From: Chitinophaga lutea
Lineage (GTDB): Bacteria > Bacteroidota > Bacteroidia > Chitinophagales > Chitinophagaceae
Direction of reading: 5' to 3'
DNA length: 64,000 nt
NCBI RefSeq assembly: GCF_003813775.1
Contig: NZ_RPDH01000003.1
Span: forward strand, 682,001 to 746,000
Part shown: positions 19,852 to 28,828 of the stretch, in pieces
Position numbering within the stretch: position 1 is the stretch's first letter
Layout of the letters: every line of letters starts with the position of its first letter
Notes under the pieces: generated by a model
Databases searched by the model: none
Told to the model about the DNA's origin: nothing
The model's input: the letters and a program-made list of their open reading frames with translations, nothing else
Made by a program: the position numbers and the translations under genes

Positions 19852-20616
19852 ATGGAAAAACGCAAGATCATTGAGGTGAAGGACCTGGTGAAACAGTATG
19901 GTGACTTCACCGCTGTGAAAGGGATTAGTTTTGATGTGTACGAAAACGAGGTGTTCGGCCTGCTGGGCCCTAACGGCGCCGGTAAATCGACCACCCTGGA
20001 AATCATAGAAACCCTGCGCCGGAAAACGGCCGGCACGGTGATCGTGGACGGCATGAACCTCGACGAGGAGCCCGAGGCGATCAAAAAGATCATCGGCGTG
20101 CAGCTGCAGACCTCCGGTTATTACCCGGGGCTGAACCTGCTGGAGCTGATCCGGCTCTTCGCCGGGCTGTATAACCAGCCGGTAGACGGGATGGCGCTGC
20201 TGAAGGAATTTAACCTGGAAGACAAAGCCACGGAGAAGTTCAAAGCCCTCTCCGGCGGCCAGAAACAGCGCTTCTCCATCGCCACCACGCTCATCAACAA
20301 ACCCCGCATCATTTTCCTGGACGAGCCCACCACGGGCCTCGACCCCCAGGCGCGGCGCAACCTGTGGACGCTCATCCAGCATGTGCGGGCGCAGGGCACC
20401 ACCGTGGTGATCACCACGCATTACATGGATGAAGCGGAGTTCCTGTGCGACCGTTGCGCGATCGTAGACAGTGGCCGCATCATTGCGCTGGACACCCCGG
20501 ACGCCCTGATCGACCAGCTGGTGGCCCGCGGTTTTGAAAGAAAAAAAGAAGTGAAGAAGGCGAATCTCGAAGACGTATTCATTCACCTGACAGGGAAAGA
20601 CCTGCGGGAAGAGTAA
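19852..20616 (+). CDS. ABC transporter ATP-binding protein (ABC-2/drug-efflux type), no adjacent permease
   Basis: A 254-residue ATPase with Walker A (LLGPNGAGKSTT), signature (LSGGQKQRFS), Walker B (IIFLDEPTTGLDP) and the H-loop (VVITTHYMDEAE). The C-terminal LEDVFIHLTGKDLREE is typical of CcmA/NatA-like ATPases that pair with ABC-2 permeases. The next gene, 16 bp downstream, is a DinB-family protein and not a permease, so the membrane partner must be encoded elsewhere. A truncated four-segment export gene is not visible on either side. Confidence 0.93.
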   Translation: MEKRKIIEVKDLVKQYGDFTAVKGISFDVYENEVFGLLGPNGAGKSTTLEIIETLRRKTAGTVIVDGMNLDEEPEAIKKIIGVQLQTSGYYPGLNLLELIRLFAGLYNQPVDGMALLKEFNLEDKATEKFKALSGGQKQRFSIATTLINKPRIIFLDEPTTGLDPQARRNLWTLIQHVRAQGTTVVITTHYMDEAEFLCDRCAIVDSGRIIALDTPDALIDQLVARGFERKKEVKKANLEDVFIHLTGKDLREE

Positions 20617-20632
20617 TATAAAACTGTTTGCC

Positions 20633-21163
20633 ATGGAAGATTTACGCTATCCTATCGGCCGTTTTCAGACGCCGGTACTGGTCAACGCCGAAATGCGGAA
20701 GAAGTTCATCAACGACATCCGCCACCTGCCCACGCTGATCGAACTGGCGGTGCAGCACCTCGACGCCCACCAGCTGCAAACGCCTTACCGGCCCGGAGGC
20801 TGGACGGTGGCGCAGGTAGTGCACCATCTGGCGGACTCCCACATCAACGGCTTCACCCGCGTGAAGCTGGCGCTGACGGAAAACAATCCCACCATCAAGC
20901 CGTACGACGAAACCGCCTGGGCCGAGTTGCCCGATGTGCAGCATGTGCCCATCAATGTGTCCATCACCCTGCTGCATGCGCTGCATACCCGCTGGGTGGC
21001 CGTGCTGGAGCACCTGGAGGCGAAGGACTGGGACCGTACCTTTTTCCATCCCGGCAATAACGCGCAGTACACGCTATCGAAACACCTCGCCAATTATTCC
21101 TGGCACGGCCTTCACCACCTCGCCCACATCGAAAGGCTCAAAGAAAGGGAAGGCTGGCTGTAA
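20633..21163 (+). CDS. YfiT/BstA-like DinB-family protein, putative bacillithiol transferase
   Basis: This 176-residue four-helix DinB-type protein opens with the family pattern LRYPIGRFQTP and has metal-binding histidines in WTVAQVVHHLADSHING and SWHGLHHLAHI. Members of this subgroup are metal-dependent S-transferases that couple bacillithiol to electrophiles. A bshB1 gene for bacillithiol synthesis is in the same window at 34800, which supports the assignment. It follows the ABC ATPase by 16 bp and precedes a Nudix gene by 42 bp, probably in one transcript. Confidence 0.82.
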   Translation: MEDLRYPIGRFQTPVLVNAEMRKKFINDIRHLPTLIELAVQHLDAHQLQTPYRPGGWTVAQVVHHLADSHINGFTRVKLALTENNPTIKPYDETAWAELPDVQHVPINVSITLLHALHTRWVAVLEHLEAKDWDRTFFHPGNNAQYTLSKHLANYSWHGLHHLAHIERLKEREGWL

Positions 21164-21205
21164 ACAGATCACCCGTGGCTCCGCCCATCAAACTTATCAG
21201 AATCA

Positions 21206-21772
21206 ATGGACTGGAAACTCGTCAACTCCGAATATCTCTACAAAGAACCCTGGTTAACCCTCCGCCGCGATATCTGCGAAACGCCGGCGGGTGTAACGGT
21301 GAACCCGTATTATGTACTGGAATACCCGGATTGGGTGTGCGTGATGGCCGTAACGGCCGACCACCAGGTGATACTCATCCGCCAGTACCGGCATGCCTTC
21401 GGCACGGTGCTGCTTGAAATCCCCGGCGGGGTGATAGACCCGGAAGACCCGGTGCCGCTGGATGCCGCGCGCCGCGAACTGCTGGAAGAAACGGGCTATG
21501 CGTTCGAGCAGTTTTACAGCCTCGGCGCCGTGTCACACAATCCCTCCACCAGCACCAATCTCACGCACATGTTCCTTGCCACCGGCGGCAAATACGTACA
21601 GGCGCAGCAGCTCGACGCCAACGAAGAAATTGAAGTGCTGCTGAAAGATGTGAACGAAGTTGAACAGATGCTGAAGGAGCACCAGTTTGTACAGGCCCTG
21701 CATGTGAGCTGTTTGCATTACGGGCTGGAGAAAATAAAGGAATTGCGGGCCGATATGAACAGGGGAGAGTGA
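21206..21772 (+). CDS. Nudix hydrolase (ADP-ribose pyrophosphatase-like)
   Basis: This 188-residue hydrolase of nucleoside diphosphates linked to another group X. The Nudix box is present around residues 73-97, with the catalytic helix AARRELLEETGY; the loop before it is two residues longer than the GX5EX7REUXEEXGU consensus. The preceding strand (VILIRQYRHAFGTVLLEIPGG) resembles ADP-ribose pyrophosphatases, but the substrate cannot be assigned. It is the last gene of a plus cluster and converges on folC. Confidence 0.88.
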   Translation: MDWKLVNSEYLYKEPWLTLRRDICETPAGVTVNPYYVLEYPDWVCVMAVTADHQVILIRQYRHAFGTVLLEIPGGVIDPEDPVPLDAARRELLEETGYAFEQFYSLGAVSHNPSTSTNLTHMFLATGGKYVQAQQLDANEEIEVLLKDVNEVEQMLKEHQFVQALHVSCLHYGLEKIKELRADMNRGE

Positions 21773-21867
21773 TAAATAGCCGCATTCACCGGGCGGCGTA
21801 GCGCCATTTTTCAACAATCCATATTGAAAGACGGGCGGGGTGCAACTTCCCTTGTCGGTGCAGCCCG

Positions 21868-23151
21868 TTACAGGGGCACTTCCCCCACGATAAACACGGA
21901 CCCGCATACCAGCACCATATCTTCCTTGTCCGCCTGCGCAAGCGCGGCGCGGTAGGCTTCCGGTACGTTTTCATAGGCTTTACCCTGCAAGCCCGCTTCA
22001 ACAGCGAGGGCGTACAGTTCCGTTTCCGGCAGCGCGCGGGGGATCTGCGCGCGGGTGAAATAGTATTGCGCATCCTTCGGCAATAACTGCAGGGCCGCCG
22101 GCACGTCTTTATCTTTCACGAACCCGGTCACGATGTGGAGGCGTTTGTATTCCACCAGCGACAATTGTTCCAGGATGGCCCGGATGCCGGCCTCATTGTG
22201 CCCCACATCCAGCACGGTATAGGGCGCCTGCTGCACCACCTGCCACCTTCCGCCCAGGCCCGTGAGCCCGCGCACGTTTGCGAGCGCTTCCGCGACATCG
22301 CCCGTTTTGAAGCCCGCCTGTTCCAGGATGCGCAGGGTAGACAGCACGCCGAGCAGGTTTTTTTCCTGGTAGTGGCCGGGCAGGTCGAGCCGGTAGGTGT
22401 GGGTGTCGCCGCTCAGTGTATGCGCCACCGTTATTTCCAGCGCATCCGGGTGCGATACGGATGAAAGCACCTGCCACTCCTGGTCTGCAAAGAAGATGGG
22501 AGAGAGGCGCTGGTCGGCCGCATCGAAAAACACGGGCGCGGCTTCGGGCTGGGTTTCGCTGATCACCACGGGCACGTCGGGTTTGATGATGCCGGCTTTT
22601 TCGAAGGCGATCTGCTGGAGCGTATCGCCCAGGATGTTCATGTGGTCGTAGCTGATGTTGGTGATCACCGACACGAGGGGCGTGATCACGTTGGTACTGT
22701 CGAGGCGGCCGCCCAGGCCGGTTTCGATGATGGCGATGTCTACTTTCTCATGCGCGAAATATTCGAAGGCCATGGCCACCGTCAGTTCGAAGAAAGACGG
22801 CTGGATGGTGTCGATTTTGGCGCGGAGGCGCTGTACGAATTCCACCACGGCTTCTTCGGAGATCATCTCGCCGTTGATCCGGATGCGTTCCCTGAAATCG
22901 TACAGGTGCGGGGAAGTGTAAAGACCGGTTTTATAACCCGCGTTCTGCAGCACGGCGCTGAGCATGTGACTGGTAGAGCCTTTGCCGTTGGTGCCGGCGA
23001 TGTGCACGGTGGGGAATTTGTTTTCGGGATGCTCCAGTATGGTGCAGAGCTCACGGATGTTGAGCAGGTCGTGTTTCAATGCGGCAGCGCCCTGCTTGCT
23101 GAACATGGGCAGCTGGCTATACAGATATTCGATGGTTTGCTGGTAGTTCAT
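21868..23151 (-). CDS. folC: Bifunctional dihydrofolate synthase / folylpolyglutamate synthase
   Basis: A 427-residue Mur-ligase-like enzyme that adds glutamate to dihydropteroate and folates. The P-loop HIAGTNGKGSTSHML, the YTSPHLYDFRERIRING segment, ETGLGGRLDSTN and the ISYDHMNILGDTLQQIAFEKAGIIK block are all present. It lies 9 bp downstream of the DUF5723 gene, in an order (tonB-like, DUF5723, folC) that suggests a three-gene minus operon. Confidence 0.95.
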   Translation of the reverse strand: MNYQQTIEYLYSQLPMFSKQGAAALKHDLLNIRELCTILEHPENKFPTVHIAGTNGKGSTSHMLSAVLQNAGYKTGLYTSPHLYDFRERIRINGEMISEEAVVEFVQRLRAKIDTIQPSFFELTVAMAFEYFAHEKVDIAIIETGLGGRLDSTNVITPLVSVITNISYDHMNILGDTLQQIAFEKAGIIKPDVPVVISETQPEAAPVFFDAADQRLSPIFFADQEWQVLSSVSHPDALEITVAHTLSGDTHTYRLDLPGHYQEKNLLGVLSTLRILEQAGFKTGDVAEALANVRGLTGLGGRWQVVQQAPYTVLDVGHNEAGIRAILEQLSLVEYKRLHIVTGFVKDKDVPAALQLLPKDAQYYFTRAQIPRALPETELYALAVEAGLQGKAYENVPEAYRAALAQADKEDMVLVCGSVFIVGEVPL

Positions 23152-23160
23152 GGTGCCTTG

Positions 23161-24639
23161 CTAAATATCAGGGCAGCCTACGTTGCTTTTGCGTCTGCGG
23201 AAAATGCCGTCGCCGCCCTTATCCCAGCTCCACTTCGAAAAACGGATCGGGATTACGCGCAAAGCTACGAATACATCCGCACGATTGATGCGGCTCTGGA
23301 AAAGTGTGTTGAAGAGGCTGGAGGAGCCGATCACCAGCGGGCCCGCCCGCAGCGCCACGCCCGCGTCTACCTGGCCGTACCGGTTCACGGACACGGGCAG
23401 GTAAGCGCCCAGGTGCCGCGTTTCATACCGGGGCGTCACCGTCATCCAGGTGAGGGCGCTGGTTTTATGATCGTCTTTGGTGCCGCCGGTCAGTGCAATG
23501 GTGGCGCTGGCGCTCACAAAAAAGCGGCCGTCGATATTATAGTCGCCCATCAGGTTCACCGCGGTGGGCAGGTTCATAAAATAGGTGCTGTCCGTGTCGA
23601 GCGGGGTGAAAGTATTGGCGATGCGGTTGGCATACTGCCGGATGCTTTCTTCCTTGCGTTTTCCCAGCATGTTGGCGGGGAAGTTCTGCGCCCGCATGTC
23701 GAGGTCGGCGCTGTAGAGCGATTTGTCGTACCGGATACCGCCGATATCCACTACCGATATGCCCAGGCGGGCTTTCCAGGTATCTGCGTCGGGGTTCCAG
23801 TCGCCGCCTTCATAAATACTGCCGAAACCGTCGTTGTCGGGCCGCCATTCATAGATCACCCCGATGTCTGCCCCGATGCCGGGGTTCTGAAAGGGGCTGT
23901 AGAGCGATTGCCAGCTGTCGCTGTTCGTGTCCAGTTCGGCGTTATAGGCATAATGCAGCGTGCCGCGGTTGATGTCGATGGTATTCTGGTTCTTGAGGAA
24001 GATCGCTCCGTCGCGCCCCACGGCGTATACGGATGCCTGGCCCGCTAGGTATTTCAGGGTGATGCCGGCTTTTATGCGGTGATCGCCCCGGTCCCGGATC
24101 ACCCTCGCGTAGGTAAGGCCGAATTCGTTCCACCAGTGGCCCATGCCGCCGCCATAACTGTCTGCTACGGTGCGGTTGTTATATTTCGGGTTCGGGTAGT
24201 CGATACCGAAGAAGTTGGCCGTAGCCGCTTCCACGCCACCGCCGGAAGCGGAGCCGCGCACGCGCCACACGAAAGCGACGGATTGTTTTTCGTCGATCGA
24301 ATACAGCCCGGAGGGCATCATGATATCCGCGCTGCCCCAGCCGTATTGTTTGCGGGTGGCATTGGTGTCGGGGAAATAATCACGCCAGCGGCGGAGGGAA
24401 TCGCCCGCCATCAGCGATGATTTTTCGAATTTGATGTAGGTATTGCCGGCCCGGGCATCGGCGCCAACGATGTTGACATCCCAGCGGTAACGGCTGCCGG
24501 CTGCGCTGGCGGGGTTGAAGGGCACGCCATGTATGCCGGCGTAATGGCTGGTGTGATATCCCGGAAAACTTTGCGCATGCGATGTAATGGCAGCGCTGAT
24601 TCCCGCTATTAACAGTAAAAGCCTCTTGCTGAAATACAT
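23161..24639 (-). CDS. DUF5723-family outer-membrane-associated protein
   Basis: This 492-residue protein has a signal peptide (about residues 1-22, ending SHAQ). The start of the mature protein (SFPGYHTSHYAGIHGVPFNPASAAGSRYRWDVN) matches the pattern of DUF5723 proteins, which are predicted beta-rich outer-membrane proteins of Bacteroidota. Aromatic-rich alternating strands continue throughout. No catalytic motif is visible and its function is unknown. It sits between the tonB-like gene and folC. Confidence 0.75.
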   Translation of the reverse strand: MYFSKRLLLLIAGISAAITSHAQSFPGYHTSHYAGIHGVPFNPASAAGSRYRWDVNIVGADARAGNTYIKFEKSSLMAGDSLRRWRDYFPDTNATRKQYGWGSADIMMPSGLYSIDEKQSVAFVWRVRGSASGGGVEAATANFFGIDYPNPKYNNRTVADSYGGGMGHWWNEFGLTYARVIRDRGDHRIKAGITLKYLAGQASVYAVGRDGAIFLKNQNTIDINRGTLHYAYNAELDTNSDSWQSLYSPFQNPGIGADIGVIYEWRPDNDGFGSIYEGGDWNPDADTWKARLGISVVDIGGIRYDKSLYSADLDMRAQNFPANMLGKRKEESIRQYANRIANTFTPLDTDSTYFMNLPTAVNLMGDYNIDGRFFVSASATIALTGGTKDDHKTSALTWMTVTPRYETRHLGAYLPVSVNRYGQVDAGVALRAGPLVIGSSSLFNTLFQSRINRADVFVALRVIPIRFSKWSWDKGGDGIFRRRKSNVGCPDI

Positions 24640-24693
24640 AGAATAGTCGGCAGATTAGTTTTAAATAACGGGAAAACCGGGAGAATATTCTCC

Positions 24694-25575
24694 TTACTGC
24701 GCTTTGAAGTAAAAACGGATAGGCCCGAACTGTTCTTCCGGCGCATCCGTGCTGGCGTTGTATTTGATCCTTTTCGCCGCTTCAATGGCAATCTGTATGG
24801 CTTTCGGATTGTTAATGGTTGAGTTTTTTAAGGTATAGGTCGCACTCACTACATTTCCTTCACGGTCTACTTTAATGTTGACGGCCACATAGCCGGTTTC
24901 GTTGCCATCCCAGCTCACGGCGGGCCTGTTCACGAGGTTCCGGCCCCTCAAACGGAAGTCGGACGCGCCCCTGCCGGCCCCGGGAGTGCCGGTATAGCCG
25001 GTGGCATTCGGGTCGCCGCCGATCACGCCGCGGTCGCCGGGCCTGCCGGTATTGCCTTCGCCGGTGGAATTATTGCTGCCGTTGGCGCTGTTGCCGCTGT
25101 TGGCATTATTGGAAGTGCCGCCGGTAAAAACCGCCTTGGGCCGTTGCGGGGCAACGGGTGCGGGAGGAGCTTCGGCCTTGGGTTTCCTCGGCGTTTTCTC
25201 CGTTTTGGTTTCTACGGTTTTGGCGATTTCTTTGGGTTTGGGCGCCGGTTTGGGCGGTGTTTTCACCTCGGGGGCCTCCTCTTCGTTCTGGGTGGCCAGC
25301 TCCTGGGTGTTGCCCTGCTCTTCGGCGGGAGCGGGCGTGTTTTGAGGAACGGACGGAGCCGGTTCGCTGGCGGCCGGCGGGTTGGGGTTGAGCGGCTGCT
25401 CATCGCCCATGCCGTCGTCGGACGTGCCCAGGTTCACTTCCATACCAAGGTCCTGGTCGGGAAGCGGTGGCGGCGCGGAAAAACTGACCATGAACAGGCC
25501 TACTAACAGTAACGCATGCACGGCGACGGTAATGCCCGCCGCTTTAAAATTTTTCTGCTGTTTTTGTTCCTCCAT
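24694..25575 (-). CDS. TonB-family energy transducer
   Basis: This 293-residue protein has a single N-terminal membrane helix (residues ~12-32), a long Pro/Lys/Glu-rich periplasmic spacer, an Asn/Gly/Ser-rich segment, and a C-terminal TonB-like domain (GYVAVNIKVDREGNVVSATY ... AIEAAKRIKYN). It would deliver proton-motive force to TonB-dependent receptors such as the SusC proteins in this window. The start at 25575 is preferred over the longer frame from 25677 because an exact -7 element (25584-25591, minus) lies directly upstream of it. Confidence 0.9.
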   Translation of the reverse strand: MEEQKQQKNFKAAGITVAVHALLLVGLFMVSFSAPPPLPDQDLGMEVNLGTSDDGMGDEQPLNPNPPAASEPAPSVPQNTPAPAEEQGNTQELATQNEEEAPEVKTPPKPAPKPKEIAKTVETKTEKTPRKPKAEAPPAPVAPQRPKAVFTGGTSNNANSGNSANGSNNSTGEGNTGRPGDRGVIGGDPNATGYTGTPGAGRGASDFRLRGRNLVNRPAVSWDGNETGYVAVNIKVDREGNVVSATYTLKNSTINNPKAIQIAIEAAKRIKYNASTDAPEEQFGPIRFYFKAQ

Positions 25576-25583
25576 CTTGATTC

Positions 25584-25591
25584 CAAAGTTA
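25584..25591 (-). promoter_or_regulatory. Bacteroidota -7 element (TAACTTTG on minus) for the tonB-like operon
   Basis: An exact TAnnTTTG match lies 8 bp before the ATG at 25575. Transcription would begin almost at the start codon, and the element excludes the longer ORF start at 25677. Confidence 0.45.
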
Positions 25592-25760
25592 ATATTTTTT
25601 AAATACCCCGTTCCTCGATTATATGAACGGCGCCCACGCGTCACTTTCCAGGGGCAAAAACTGCACCAAATGGCCAATGCGGTTGGTCACCGGCGTGCGT
25701 CACTGGTAATATTCCTTTTGGAAGTTGTGCGCAACCGGTATAGCTTGCAAATCCGGACTT

Positions 25761-27005
25761 ATGCTGAACAAAACCATTGCATTATACAAAAACGCCTATG
25801 GCGGTATTTCCAGCTCCGTATGGTGGCTGGCCGTCGTGTTGCTGATCAACCGCAGCGGCAACATGGTGATCCCCTTCTTAACGATCTACCTGACCTTCGA
25901 ATTGCATCTGCCGCTCGAACAGGCGGGCATCATCATGACCCTGTTCGGTGTGGGCGCCATCTGCGGCTCGCTGCTGGGGGGCAAACTGGCCGATACCATC
26001 GGTTTTTACCCCGTCCAGTTCTGGAGCCTCGTGCTGAACGGGGCGATGTTCCTCGTGCTGGGCCAGATGCGCACGTTCCCGGCCCTGGCCGTCACCATTT
26101 TTTTCCAGGGCATGATCGGCGAGTCGTTCCGCCCGGCCAATGCCGCTTCCATCTCTTATTACAGCGATCCGGCCACCCGCCTGCGTGCCTATTCCCTCAT
26201 CCGGCTGGCCACCAACCTCGGCTGGGCCGTGGGCCCGGCACTGGGTGGCATCCTGGCGGCCATCAGCTACAAGTGGCTGTTCTGGACCGACGGATTGGTG
26301 TGCATCGCGGCGGGCCTGCTGATGCGGGTGTTCCTGCCTCCGGTGAAGTTTGTGAAGAAAAAGGAAGAGAAGACCGCGGCGGTCAGAAAACTCGATTCGG
26401 CGTACCGCGACTGGAACTATCTCTTTTTTGTGTTCCTCGTGCTGCTGCACGCCATCTGCCTGTTCCAGATGTTCACGATCGTGGGCGTGTTCTTTAAAGA
26501 CCAGCTGCACATGAGCGAGCGCCTCATCGGTATCGCGCTGGGCGTCAACGGCCTGATGATCGCCGCCATGGAAATGATACTGGTGTACAAGCTGGAAAAC
26601 AAACGGCCCGACGTGTATTACATCGGCATCGGGGTGCTATTGATGGGCGCGGCCTACCTCGTGTTCAATGTCTTCCCGCCGGTGACGGCCGCCGCATTTA
26701 TCTATATCATATTCTTCTCCTTCGCGGAAATGACGAGCATGCCGTTCATGAACAATTTCTGGATACGCCGCAGCCAGGACCATAACCGCGGCCAGTACGC
26801 CGGGCTGTACATGGTGGCCTACAGCGCGTCGCATGTGATTGCGCCTACGCTGGGCGCATTCGTGGTGAAACACATGGGTTACACCGCCTGGTGGTACATT
26901 GTGGCGGGTATCTGTTTTGTGTCGTTCCTCGGTTTCAGGTGGTTATTCAGGCGTGTGCAAAGTCCTCTTCATAATTCCCCAGCATCCGTTCCATCGGCGG
27001 GTTAA
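25761..27005 (+). CDS. Major facilitator superfamily transporter
   Basis: A protein of 414 residues with about 12 transmembrane helices. The A-motif after helix 2 is visible (GGKLADTIGFYPV), and the region GQMRTFPALAVTIFFQG...RPANAASISYY matches drug/sugar-efflux-like MFS proteins. The ATG at 25761 (MLNKTIALYKNAYGG) is preferred over the upstream in-frame GTG/ATG at 25725, which adds a non-hydrophobic tail. The substrate is unknown. Its 3' end overlaps the convergent radical SAM gene by 59 bp. Confidence 0.87.
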   Translation: MLNKTIALYKNAYGGISSSVWWLAVVLLINRSGNMVIPFLTIYLTFELHLPLEQAGIIMTLFGVGAICGSLLGGKLADTIGFYPVQFWSLVLNGAMFLVLGQMRTFPALAVTIFFQGMIGESFRPANAASISYYSDPATRLRAYSLIRLATNLGWAVGPALGGILAAISYKWLFWTDGLVCIAAGLLMRVFLPPVKFVKKKEEKTAAVRKLDSAYRDWNYLFFVFLVLLHAICLFQMFTIVGVFFKDQLHMSERLIGIALGVNGLMIAAMEMILVYKLENKRPDVYYIGIGVLLMGAAYLVFNVFPPVTAAAFIYIIFFSFAEMTSMPFMNNFWIRRSQDHNRGQYAGLYMVAYSASHVIAPTLGAFVVKHMGYTAWWYIVAGICFVSFLGFRWLFRRVQSPLHNSPASVPSAG

Positions 27006-28242
27006 AATAACCGAATTTCAGATCGGGGAATTCCTCGCGCAGCAGCTCCAGCATCTGTTTCATGCCCAGGCAGTCGCCGGTTTCGGTAACGCCTACCTTG
27101 CCCAGGTACCAGTCCGGATCGATGTTGAAATTCCGCCACTGGATCATGCTCAGTCCGGTTTCTTTGATGAGCTGGCGCAGGGCTTCGTATTCCTCCACGC
27201 TGTCCGTCATGCCCGGGAACACGAAATAGTTGATGGACGCCCATCCGCCGTGCTCGCGCACCACTTTGATGCTTTCCACGATGTCTGCGAACGTGTAATT
27301 GTTCGGGCGGTAGTACGGTGTGTAGATGTGCTCGCGCACGGAGTTGAGGCTCACGCGGATGCTGTTGAGCCCCGCCTTGCACAATTCCCTGACGGCGTTG
27401 GGTTTGCTGCCGTTGGTGTTGATATTGATGCTTCCTTTGGAAGTGTGTTTGCGTATTTCGAGAATCGACTCGCGGATGGTTTCCCACATCAGCAGGGGCT
27501 CGCCTTCGCAACCCTGGCCGAAGCTCACGATGGGGAAGGGCGCCGTTTCGAGATGCGGCACGGTGAACTCCACGATCTCCGCGGCCGTGGGTTTGAACGT
27601 CAGCCTGTCCTGCGTGGATACGATCGTTTCATCTTCCGGCTGGAACGAAATGCAACCGATGCAATTGGCGTTGCAGGCGGGAGAAGAGGGCACGGGGCAC
27701 TCCCAGCGGCCCATGAAATAGTTCCGCGCGGCGGGGCAATGATAGGTGAGCGCGCAGTTATTGGCCAGGTGCTGTACGAGGCGGTTGTGCGGGTAGGCTT
27801 CCAGGAGGGTGGTGACACCGCTTTTCACTTTCGTGTCGCTGAAGCCGGCGCATTCCTGGCGGATGTCCTGCTCGATGCGGGTGGCCGGCACGTAAAACTT
27901 GTCGTTATGCCAGCCTGCGGCGGTGTAGCAGAACAGCGGGAGGGTGGGCGCATCGGGCGCGGTTTCGTACGCGGCGAGGTAAAAGCCGGTATGCGCGGGC
28001 GGAATGAAGGCCGCTACCGCCCATCCTTTTTCGCAAAGGCGCATTTCGCCCGTTTCCACATCGATACCGATGCCGCGGCGGCCGGGCAACTCGTACAGGT
28101 TGCCGCCTTCGGGCAGTTCTATCCATTCGTCGTCAGGGATCGGCAGGGCGTCCCAGCCGCTGCGGCCCGTCACGTAAAGCGACGTGTCTTCAAAGATGTT
28201 TCCCTGGCCGTCTGAATAGAGTATGTATGGAGATACGTTCAT
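26947..28242 (-). CDS. Uncharacterised radical SAM protein with long N-terminal domain
   Basis: A 431-residue protein with the radical SAM cluster motif C190-x3-C194-x2-C197 and the SAM-contacting SFGQGCEGEPLL segment. The N-terminal ~180 residues are not typical of the superfamily core and contain three extra cysteines (C163, C169, C182) near the cluster motif that could hold a second metal site. It is the last gene of a minus operon after an agmatinase-family gene and a small membrane protein, overlapping the latter by 4 bp (ATGA). The substrate is unknown. It lacks the C-terminal seven-cysteine SPASM region expected of an anaerobic sulfatase maturase. Confidence 0.85.
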   Translation of the reverse strand: MNVSPYILYSDGQGNIFEDTSLYVTGRSGWDALPIPDDEWIELPEGGNLYELPGRRGIGIDVETGEMRLCEKGWAVAAFIPPAHTGFYLAAYETAPDAPTLPLFCYTAAGWHNDKFYVPATRIEQDIRQECAGFSDTKVKSGVTTLLEAYPHNRLVQHLANNCALTYHCPAARNYFMGRWECPVPSSPACNANCIGCISFQPEDETIVSTQDRLTFKPTAAEIVEFTVPHLETAPFPIVSFGQGCEGEPLLMWETIRESILEIRKHTSKGSININTNGSKPNAVRELCKAGLNSIRVSLNSVREHIYTPYYRPNNYTFADIVESIKVVREHGGWASINYFVFPGMTDSVEEYEALRQLIKETGLSMIQWRNFNIDPDWYLGKVGVTETGDCLGMKQMLELLREEFPDLKFGYFNPPMERMLGNYEEDFAHA

Positions 28243-28826
28243 TGTATGCGTGTTTGGAAAAAGTTGTTCATCTCTGCGGCTTTGGTGGTGGAAATATCAT
28301 CCAGCACTTCCAGCTGCAGTATTTTATTGTTTTTAAAGTCGAGCGTCAGCAGGTCGTTCCGCAAAATTACGTTTTTCATTTCGTTCCAGCCGATGCGGCG
28401 CGTGCCGAACACGGTAGGCAGCGTAATGCCGGTGGTGTCGAACGTAACATATGAAGGTTGCAGGATCCTGTATTCGGCATAGCCGATATACCCCACGCCG
28501 AGGCCTGCCAGCAGCAGCGTGAACCCTACGATGGGCTGCATGTGCGATAAAAAGTACAGGCAGCCGCTGAGCATGGTGAATGCCTGCAGCATGCGCAGTA
28601 CGGTATTGGCTTCGGAAAACTTGCGCATCCGCCGCATCAGGAAGGGAAACGCAATACTGATCAGGCCCATGGCCACGAACAGGAACGCAATGAGCCAGTT
28701 GGGATCCTCCATTTTATACGTGCCGATCACGTTGAACAGGAAAAGTATCCCGATCATGCCATGCATGACCGGCTGCAAACGCAGGCGGGTCATAGCGTTG
28801 GGATGTAGTATCCGGAATTTGTACAT
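28239..28826 (-). CDS. Hypothetical membrane protein
   Basis: This 195-residue protein has about four hydrophobic segments in the first ~110 residues, then a soluble beta-rich tail (YVTFDTTGITLPTVFGTRRIGWNEMKNVILRNDLLTLDFKNNKILQLEV) that resembles a bacterial PH-like domain. I do not recognise a named family. It lies between the agmatinase-family gene (2-bp gap) and the radical SAM gene (4-bp overlap), so all three are likely co-translated. Confidence 0.75.
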   Translation of the reverse strand: MYKFRILHPNAMTRLRLQPVMHGMIGILFLFNVIGTYKMEDPNWLIAFLFVAMGLISIAFPFLMRRMRKFSEANTVLRMLQAFTMLSGCLYFLSHMQPIVGFTLLLAGLGVGYIGYAEYRILQPSYVTFDTTGITLPTVFGTRRIGWNEMKNVILRNDLLTLDFKNNKILQLEVLDDISTTKAAEMNNFFQTRIQ

Positions 28827-28828
28827 GA

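Noticed and set aside
19852..20616. A complete ABC exporter operon
   Set aside because: Only the ATPase is present. The neighbours are a CAP-domain gene and a DinB-family gene; no permease is encoded within several kilobases.
26947..28242. Radical SAM protein as the maturase for the sulfatases
   Set aside because: It lacks the SPASM-type C-terminal cysteine array, and it is 33 kb from the sulfatases in an operon with an agmatinase-family gene.
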